The notes below the pieces were generated by a model. It saw only the letters and a list, made by a program, of their open reading frames with translations. It was not told the DNA's origin and did not search any database. 64,000 bases of DNA from Ophiura sarsii (Eukaryota; Echinodermata; Ophiuroidea; Amphilepidida; Ophiuridae). Both the position numbers and the translations under genes were made by a program. Of this stretch, positions 55,560 to 64,000 are shown in pieces; positions within the stretch are counted from its first letter, which is position 1, and every line of letters begins with the position of its first letter. Where the stretch lies: contig CM069441.1 of NCBI GenBank assembly GCA_035610835.1, positions 86,377,574-86,441,573 on the forward strand, in the 5' to 3' direction.

Positions 55560-57900
55560 TAAACGTTCCGCCATCTTGGAGAAAGTTATACAAACCTTAT
55601 TGTGATATATTCGTCGAGTCAATATCATCCACATGACTTTACGGGTATTTGTTCATGTTTTCCCTTTAAATTCAAATTTAAATTCAGGTAAGGCCACTTC
55701 AAATTGATTATTAGTAGGCATAGCACACATAACATTCAAATGATTGAGGCATGTACAAAATTGGATTCAAATGAAAGATTGCAATGAAAGATTTATTTTC
55801 CAAAAAGAATTATGACACTCGGTCAATGCATTCTTGTGGTACAGTGTTTTGAGATACTCGGAAAATGGCCGAAAACCTGCCAAAAACAGTAACAATGCCC
55901 ACAAATATAATTTATCAGGATTTAGAGAGCTCAATTTGTTAATAATGTAACATTCAAAACACCATTTACACATATTTCTTTAACAATTGAATATCTATAT
56001 ACCATGTTAAATTTAAAAATATGGTAAAATTATATTGCATTAAGCTAAAATAACCTAGTGAAATTGGTCATTTTGACCAGTTTTACTGACCGCAATCAAA
56101 AAAGTGACTAATTCCAGCTAATTAATATGCGTAAATGTTATAAATCCAGTTGTGAATAGTGTATTGCAATCAAACTTGGTATTATGGCTAACTGTACGAT
56201 ACCCAATCTTTTAAACTATAATTTAGTTTCATAAGCTCATTAAATATGCAAATGAGCTAATTATCTATTCAAGTCATTAATATGCAAATAAGCAATGTCC
56301 GACAATTGTTTTCCCATCATAAGAGTGATCGGTAATAGATATATAACATGTATACCCAATTTGATTGACAAATATTGATGGATTTAGAAATTAAACAAGC
56401 TTTTCCATTTCTTAAATACCCATATTTAAATTCTCAGTCTTTTCCTCACATTGTTCTCTCAAAGGATGCAAAATCTGAGCATATCACTAAATGGATTGAA
56501 GTGTTTAGTACAATATCTCAGGTTAGGTTTATTTAAATCGGCCCAATATATAAGTTCAGAGCAAATTTCGAAAATTGGTAAAAACAGTCATAACTAAAAA
56601 ACCTGATGATAAGTATTTATACCTGGATCAAGGTTTATATAGTCCAAGGTCATGACTACCATATATGGCAAGCTCACTGCCCTACAGGGAGTGCCCAATG
56701 TGAGGATAATTAATTTTATATAGGGGTGTTTTTCAAAGTGGAGCTGCATACATTATATGAAAAGATTGTTTTGCATAAGGGCTTACAGACCACTCCTACA
56801 TGTTACTCATTTTGCATGATTAATTAATCCAAATATTGTATGGCTGTCTTCATGACTTGGATTAGTGCATCCATGCACGCCAATTGAGGCAACAATACAA
56901 ACCACATTCCACATCGTGTATAGCCATCCATTCAATGTGCATTGTGCTATGCCTATTATTAGATTCTCGTAGCACGGGCCTTCGAAAAGTGAAGATGGAG
57001 GGCGGTTTTTATATTTTTTTATTTTACTAAATTACACATAAAAATTGCTGTTTTCATGCAAAATGTGTATTGCCAACATCATTCAGCAGCATAAGGAAAA
57101 CGGTGAGGCACTTTTTTATGTTAATTTTATGAGGGTTAGACCCCTAGAATTCTATAAAACACTTGAAAGTGACTTGTTAGTTGATTAATACATAATTAGG
57201 CCTATAAACCATTGCAATTTCAGTATTAGAAACTCATTAATCTATGAAAATTGATTTAAAAAATGTTTGACCATATCCCAGAAAGAAAAGAGGAAGGGCT
57301 ACAAGAATCGAATACATTTTTTTAAGTGGCCTAATGAACGAGAGAGTGTCATTGTATCACGTAGCCAGATCGTGTTCGTGTATTTCTCTTATTCTGTTTA
57401 AATGATAACTTTTGATGATTTTTTTCCCGGATTTCAGTCAAGATTTATAGTCGAAAGTAGGCCTTTATTCGTTGGAATCAATCAAACTTGATATCATGAT
57501 ATCATTTATATTCAAAAAGATTTAACCGCAATATCCCCATATTTCATACTGCGACAGCATGATAATCTGATAATATGATCCGGCCTTACTGAATATGAAA
57601 TAAAACTAATTAAAAACCCATAATGTTTTGATAAGGGGCTCACAAAAAGGCTAAATCGTCCCGGAACGCATGCGCTGTCAATTATTTCAGAGATTCATCG
57701 CCGTGCAATAATTGCATGCTCTCATAATTTCAGGATTTTAATTCCCAATCTCAATTATGGAGACGTGAGGGCTTATATGCAAATTTGCTGGTGCAATGGC
57801 AATAACTTCGAGTGAGGTTTCACTGAAATCAGTTAATTTCATTAGTATTGAGAGACCTTGCACGCGTATTCATCGATCGGCTTTACAGAAAAGAATCACT
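55560..57900. other. AT-rich, no gene; possible ~1.25-kb element
   Basis: AGTAGGCATAGCACA at 55711 and TGTGCTATGCCTATTATTAG at 56944 are inverted and may bound an element (55707-56960). Its right part (56757-56950) is a relative of the MITE at 9048-9326. A similar AGGTATAGCACA end is at 28031. Confidence 0.45.
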
Positions 57901-57920
57901 TTATGTTCCCACTCCCTTAA

Positions 57921-58150
57921 CACTTTTGGACCTGGGATTTTGACATTTCGCCGGTGAAAAATCATCTAAGATTTTGTCAACCGCTGCCCGCTGACTAAGT
58001 GGTCCACTTTCAGGGTTATCTTAAGGTTAGTTTATCCCCTTGGGGCATAAGTCATTTGCAGTCTTTTAATTGGACCACATATAGTTGGAAATAGACACAT
58101 CCTTAGATGATTAATTACAGGCGAAATGAAAAATCACAGGTCCAAAAGGG
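57921..58150. mobile_element. 230-bp TTAA MITE (CACTTTTGGACCTG ends)
   Basis: TTAA CACTTTTGGACCTG ... ACAGGTCCAAAAGGG TTAA, with inner CATTTCGCC/GGCGAAATG. The inverted symmetry continues outside (TTATGTTCCCACT / AAGTGGGACATAA), so it may sit inside an older palindromic element. Confidence 0.8.
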
Positions 58151-58857
58151 TTAAGGAAGTGGGACATAATAGTCAATCATGCGTCATTCACCGAAATTAT
58201 GACAAATTAGTAATCAATTATTTTGATTTTTCACATTCTATGGTTTACAAACTCAACAAATTTACATTTGTTGATTAGATGTTTTATTCATTTATCAAAC
58301 ACATTATTTAATCCAAATGATTTAAAGGTTTCAAAGATACATCAAGCATAATTCTGTTATTGGCCTTTCGTCTCAAAAGCATCAAATGGAGTTACTCTCT
58401 TTTGTCGTGGCAGTACTACAGTCCACAGTCAATGTATTCTTTGAATTGACACGGGATTTTTTAAATGGTGTACACTCGCATGCATGAAATGGAATCTTTA
58501 GCTTCTTATTGTTTTGGTGAAGCAGTTCACCTTGAATCCGGTATACTCGGGTTTAAACTATACGTCATAATGCAGGCCCTCTATATATATACGTTGACGG
58601 ATTAAAATTTCAACCTGTACGGATTACAGATGGACCATACTTTTACTCAATCAATCTTTATTCAACAATTAAAAGACCGTACAGAAATTCCAGGATACGG
58701 GATGGACGGATCCATCCCATACAGGAAAGACAAGGGACAACAACAACAATTGTTCCCTGTCAAATTGTGAAGATTTCACACAGAACGTTCCTGATCAGGT
58801 GATTTATTCAAAAATCGACACTGTCATCGACATTAACACAGACACCTACATTGACAC

Positions 58858-58982
58858 CGAACTGAGGGAACGGATTAGTAATTTGAGGGAACGAATGAGT
58901 AATTTGAGGGAACAAATTAGTAATTTGAAGGAACGAGTTATTTGAGGGAACGAATTAGTAATTTGAGGGAACGAATTATATA
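58858..58982 (+). repeat. 21-bp minisatellite, about six units
   Basis: Unit TTGAGGGAACGAATTAGTAA with one further base. In one plus frame it reads LRERISN, LRERMSN, LREQISN, LKERV: a perfect heptad. The frame is open back to a TAA near 58671 but has no ATG and ends at 58941, so coding is not claimed. Confidence 0.85.
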
Positions 58983-59194
58983 TTTTTGTCTATGCCCCTT
59001 CCCGGACTTTGTGATGAGCCAAACAGGAAGGATAAAGCGCCAATGCACACGTCACATACCCTGGATACACCATCTTCCATTTTACCATTTTACACTCTAC
59101 CTGCTTTTTATCGATCTTATGCCGAATTTTGACAGTTACAATGTTTAGATACTTTTCGAGTAGTTTAAAAAAACCTTTAAAAGGGAAGTGCAGT

Positions 59195-60735
59195 TGTTCT
59201 TAAATACGGATTCCTACCAAGTGCGCACAAAATAGGCAAAATATCATATAATGTGCACTGATTTGTTTTTTAGTATACGATATCACATTTTGAGGTACGT
59301 ATAATATCTGTGTCACTGATCATTCAATCCGCAACCAATTTGGCGACATAAATGAAATTCCTACCAATTGCGGACAAAATAGGCAAAATATCATATAATG
59401 TGCCCTGGTTAGCTTTTTAGGATACGATATCACATTTTGAGGTACCTATGATATCTGTGTCACTGATCGGTCAATCCGCAACCAATTTGACGACATAAAT
59501 GGCGTTCGCATTGAAATCGCAAGGAAAGATGTTTGTTTTTTTAACCAATTTCGGACAAAATAGGCTAAATATGATATAGGCCTACCGTAATGTGCCCTGA
59601 TTTGCTTTTTAGGATACGATATCACATTTTGAGGAACCTGATCGGTCAATTCGCAAACAATTTGACGACATAAATGACGTTCCCGTTGAAATCGCAAAGA
59701 AAAACACTTTTTTCCTACCAACTGCGGACAAAATAGGCAAAATATCATATAATGTGCCCGGATTTGCATTTTAGGATACGATATCCCATTTTTAGCTACA
59801 TATGAAATCGGTGTCACTAATCGGTCAATCCACAACCAATTTGACAACATAATTGACGTTCACATTGAAAATGCAAGGATTTTTTTCTTTCTTTTTTCAA
59901 CCAATTCCGGACGAAATAGACTAAATATCATATGAAGTGCCCTATTTTGCTTCAGAATACAAAATCACATTTTAAGCTACGTATGATATCGATTTTACTG
60001 ATCGATCAATCCGGAACCAATTTGACAACATAAATGATGTTCACATATAAATCGCAAGGAATGTTTTTCTTTTTTTTTCTCCAACCAATTCCGGACAAAA
60101 TAGGCTAAATATCATATAATCTGCCCTGATTTGCTTTAGGATACAAAATCACATTTTTAAGCTACGTATGATATCGGTTTTACTGATCGGTCAATCCGCA
60201 ACTAATTAGACAACATAAATGATGTTCGCCTTGAAATTGCAAGGATATTTTTCTTTCCAACCAATTCCGGACAAAATATGATACAATGTGCCCTGATTTG
60301 CTTTTCAGGATTAGATATCACAGCTACGTATGATATCTGTGTCACTAATCGGTCAATCCGCGACTAATTTGACGACATAAATGACAGTCCCGTTGAAATC
60401 GCAAGGAAAAAGACTTTTTTTCCTCCCAATTTAATTGTGGACAAAACAGGATAAAGTAAATATCATATAATGTGCCCTGATTTACTTTTTAGGACACGAC
60501 ATCAAATTTTGAGCTACGTATCATATCAGTGTCACTAATCGGTCGTTCCGCAACCAATTTGACACATAAATGACATTCGCGTAGAAATCTCAAGGCAAAA
60601 TGTGTTTTTTCCAACCAATTCCGGACAAAATAGGCAAATTCGAAATATCATAAATTATATAATGTGCCCTTATTTGCTTTTTATTAGGAAACGATATCAC
60701 ATTTTGAGCTACGTATGAAATCATGAGTAACATAT
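59195..60735. repeat. ~150-190-bp satellite, about nine units
   Basis: Units share CCGGACAAAATAGG, AAATATCATATAATGTGCCC, TGATTTGCTTTTTAGGATAC, GATATCACATTTTGAG, ATCGGTCAATCCGCAACCAA and TTTGACGACATAAATGACGTT. Starts near 59211, 59361, 59545, 59717, 59905, 60085, 60262, 60430 and 60615. Units are 75-90% alike. Confidence 0.9.
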
Positions 60736-60887
60736 TTGTGATCAAAAGAGATTTGTTGTCCTAAAATCAATGCCCTATCTAGCACCATTCCATAATCATG
60801 ATTTTGGGTGGTTAAATCTCGGATTAGAAATATCAAAGTCAGAAGTTGTAAGTTTAAAATGGTAAGCTTACTACCAATTCATTCATT

Positions 60888-60928
60888 GGTTAAACCAGGG
60901 AGGTGTCTATTTGTCCCTGGTTAAACGG
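60888..60928. repeat. Hairpin GGTTAAACCAGGGA
   Basis: GGTTAAACCAGGGA and TCCCTGGTTAAAC are inverted with a 12-base loop. Confidence 0.7.
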
Positions 60929-61494
60929 GCCAAATTAGTAATTTTACAAAATTTGATACATTTGCGTAGATTCCCGCGCTATACTCCGTAAACTACTTCC
61001 GGTTGGAAACTCGCCTAGATTCGTCTTCGCACTGCCAACTACAAACTATTACCATGATCACGTAAACAACTCAACACATCTCTCGTCCAAACAAAGCCAT
61101 CGACACTTCTCATCCAATCAATATGAACGTATGAAAATTATGTTTGGCTGGACCCGTTTGAAAATTATACCAATTAGGTTTGTCTGTGCCAAGTGACACG
61201 GAGCCATAAATAACGCGTACTCGTTCGATCGATTCCTACGAAACCCATTAACAGCTGACGTCACCAGCTATGGTTTCCAGTTTTCAATACGATGTATTCC
61301 GTTAAAATAAACTACCTGGTTCCTTTCATCTACGTCACAGCACCAAGCTGCCTGTTGACCAATTCCGGCTATATAGTACTAGCCTCGATAGGCTAGCACA
61401 AAAACACTTTTATGCTGATAATTGTGGGATGGACTTATCAGACAAGTCTATTGTGGTAACGAAATTTAACCATGTACAGGTACCACACCCGGGT

Positions 61495-61925
61495 ACCAAA
61501 CATTTGGGGTCTATTGCCATATGGTCTAAACCCATTTGGTCTAATGCCAAAAGGTCTATTCCAAATTGGTGTAAACCCATATAGTATAATTCCAATTTGT
61601 CTAATACCCAATATGTATGATACCCAATTAGTTTAATACCCATTTGCTCTAATAGTCATTTTGCCTAAACCAATTTGGTATAATAACAAGTTGGTCTAAT
61701 ACCCAATAGGTCTAATACCCAATTGGTCTTATACCTAGTTAGTCTAATATCCAAAAGGTCTAATTTCCATATGGTCTAAACCCATTTGGTCTAATACCCA
61801 GTTGTCTAATATTTAATTGGTCTAATACCCATTTGGTCTACTAGCCAATTAGTCTAATACCTATTTGATCTAACATCCAATTGGTCTAATACCCATTTGG
61901 TCTAATATGCAATTGGTCTAATTTA
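61495..61925. repeat. 16-bp minisatellite, about 27 units
   Basis: Unit TTGGTCTAATACCCAA with frequent single substitutions (CATTTGGTCTAATACC, AATTAGTCTAATACC). No higher-order structure seen. Confidence 0.9.
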
Positions 61926-61929
61926 ATGT

Positions 61930-62940
61930 TAAAACAAGATGTTATTCATAATTTTCTTTTTCCTTTTTGTTATGAGTTGCTTTCATTGTTCAGTAAGTTC
62001 AATTTACGCGGGTGTATTTGTTTAGTCCCCCGGTTTAGCCCCCAAAGTCTAATAGGCTCGGTTGATTGCGTCACCGAAAACCGTCGGCAAAGGCGCTTCG
62101 AAATAGGATTAGAAGTAGTATTTTTTGGTACTCAGGGGTGTTAGAGTTAATATGTAATATTGTTGACTATTATCATCCAAGTGCCTGTAAGGCTGTAAAT
62201 TATCAATTTGTCACAGAAGTGTTCCGTTCCTGATGGATTAGGATAACTATCACTTTTATGAATTGAGGGATCGGACCTGGTTGATAAAATCCAATAAGTT
62301 CGCTTCTGAAACATGGGGACCTCTTCATTTTTACAATGTGAAGACAAAGCTTCAGCAATTGTAATTTCCCACAGGAATGAATAATAAATAACATAAAATA
62401 ATGGCCTCCTCACCAAATTTGGACGCTATATATATTTTTTGCCCAGGCTAACAAAATTATAAACAGAAAAGTGTATTGTTCCATTGGGATCTAATAGAAG
62501 TATGCCTGAACTATTTTAAAATTCTAGTTATTTGTTTATGAACAACAAAGAAAACAGTTTAAACACATTCAAAATTACCAGTAAAATAATTTGCATGTCA
62601 TGTAATTTCCTTACAACAACAACAACAACAACAACAATAACACAATTATATCACAAAAGAATAAAAATGTCAACAGCATTATAATCGTCTCAACCATTAT
62701 CACTAATTCTATCCACAATAAAACACTACCATCATTTCTTTTTCATGCCTGAGAAACAAGTTTTTTTCTCACTAGCCACATATATTGTATAAGTGGAATC
62801 GCTTAACGAAATTACGTTTACAGACCGGATACAAGCACCAAATTTTGCATGAATCTTCATACGGTCAAAACAATTGATTTTGAAAGGGGTGCTCATTTGG
62901 CAGATATACGTCGTAATAAAAATAACCTTCAAATACAATT
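61930..62940. other. No gene seen
   Basis: AT-rich sequence without supported frames apart from the microsatellite. Confidence 0.5.
62613..62638 (+). repeat. AAC microsatellite
   Basis: Eight AAC units. Confidence 0.9.
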
Positions 62941-63600
62941 GTTTTCTTATTTCTGAATCTCAGGTCAGAGTTTCTATTCCGGCGGCACACACCGTAAAAA
63001 AGTATTACCCCCAGGTGTACCCTATGTAAACTAAACTGCTCACAAAAAGTATCGAAGCACTTAGAAATTATCCAATATATAACGGCTCGAAAGGGTATGC
63101 ATTAATCGAAGCAAATAACCAAGTTTATAATTTTGTTCTGCGTATTTTGACACCTCGATCGATGAGATACGATGTTGCGGAGCGGAGTTATTGTCATTTC
63201 AATGGTCGTGGGTCCAGTATCAAAAGTGACAATCATCATATAGAAAGAGGTTTGCATTACTGTTTAGAATGATCAGATTCGTGCTTTTCAGTAGGGATGA
63301 GTGTCACTTTTGAAACTGGACCCACGATCATTGAAATGACAATAATTCCGCGTCGCAACATCGTATCTCAACAATCGAGGTGTCAAAATACGCAGAACAA
63401 AATTATGCACTTGGATATTTGCTTCGATTATGCATACCCTTTCGAGCCGTTATATATTGGATCATTTCTAAATGTTTCGATACTTTTTGTGAGCAGTTTA
63501 TATAAAAACAACACTTCAAAAGATCCGATAAATAACTACAATACAATAAAACTCTGAATCAAATTAAAAGTACTTAGCATACTTATGGTCTCTGTCACTT
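62941..63600. repeat. Tandem duplication, copy A (filled)
   Basis: Shares TTGTTTTCTTATTTCTGAAT, GGTCAGAGTTTC, CGGC(G/C)GCACA, AAATAACTACAATA and GCATACTTATG with 63668-63865. The foldback element is inserted in this copy only. Confidence 0.85.
63034..63498. mobile_element. 465-bp foldback mariner-like element
   Basis: TA AACTGCTCACAAAAAGT ... ACTTTTTGTGAGCAGTT TA, arms of about 205 bp pairing around a loop near 63270. Copy B of the flanking duplication reads straight through (ATGTAAACTATATAAAA), so boundaries and the TA target are certain. A half copy is at 31916-32130. No ORF supported. Confidence 0.95.
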
Positions 63601-63667
63601 TTAAAAGATACACTTTAATTTACCTTTACGTTAATATAATAACAAATCTATTTCTTCAAATAGGCCT

Positions 63668-63865
63668 ACCATTGTTTTCTTATTTCTGAATCTCGGGTCA
63701 GAGTTTCAACTCTTCGGCCGCACATCCCTTCAAAATGATTACTCATATAACCATATGTAAACTATATAAAAGTACTTCATTAAATAAATAACTACAATAT
63801 AATAAAACTATGAACACAATTAAAGTATTGCTTGGCATACTTATGATCTCTGTCGTCAAATGAGG
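63668..63865. repeat. Tandem duplication, copy B (empty site)
   Basis: As copy A but without the element, the junction being at about 63762. Confidence 0.85.
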
Positions 63866-64000
63866 GTACTGGGTTCAAAATGTTTTGATTATCTTTAACA
63901 TATCTAAGATATGAAAAACAATATCTTACAAAAAATGATTTCCAGACAAATTAAGGGCGCTCTCCTATACGTATCTTCTCAGTGCCCTTTAACATATATC

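Overview
This is a 64-kb piece of an animal nuclear genome: AT-rich, GT-AG introns, exons of about 50-320 bp and a very high load of small transposons. The gene content (HYR modules, a GGGWT/fibrinogen-like secreted protein, a secreted bacterial-type solute-binding-fold protein with introns) and repeat content (CR1/L2-like LINE tails ending in TTA repeats, tRNA-derived SINEs, many TA- and TTAA-flanked MITEs with poly-G subtermini) fit a marine invertebrate deuterostome such as a hemichordate, echinoderm or lancelet. The species cannot be fixed from the sequence. Nothing bacterial or viral-replicative is present.

Layout. 1-9,900: repeats only, namely a minisatellite carrying a decayed hexapeptide-repeat reading frame, an array of interspersed palindromes, copy 1 of a ~3.1-kb segmental duplication (2,518-5,646) holding one intact symmetric exon on the minus strand, and a LINE tail split by a TIR element. 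9,922-20,374 (+): the one complete gene found, eight exons joined in phase into a 292-residue secreted protein of the periplasmic binding protein type II fold; its introns are full of MITEs and carry a small antisense membrane-protein ORF. 20,375-41,465: no convincing gene. It holds SINEs, a GTATCCG-rich 1.4-kb element, a LINE remnant, a 229-bp higher-order tandem repeat, mariner-like, Harbinger-like and TTAA elements, and a 5.3-kb nest of elements (34,138-39,451).

41,466-42,535 (-): the last two exons of a GGGWT-domain gene. 43,356-46,804: a DNA-transposon-like unit with long inverted repeats enclosing a decayed gene that has 5'-nuclease-like acidic motifs and a C-terminal CXC cysteine motif. 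48,325-49,537 (-): three tandemly duplicated HYR exons, all phase 1-1, possibly the 5' part of the same gene as the GGGWT exons. 51,313-51,850: a GC-box/TATA promoter-like segment, running directly into copy 2 of the 3.1-kb duplication (51,847-55,206). 55,300-64,000: MITEs, a 21-bp heptad minisatellite, a ~175-bp satellite, a 16-bp minisatellite and a foldback element whose empty site lies 200 bp away.

The most informative observations are: (1) the complete solute-binding-fold gene; (2) the transposon-like unit carrying the nuclease/CXC gene; (3) several insertions whose pre-insertion sites also lie in the window, so boundaries and target duplications can be read directly; (4) a fresh inverted duplication (template-switch hairpin) visible by comparing the two copies of the 3.1-kb repeat. 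All alignments were made by eye.
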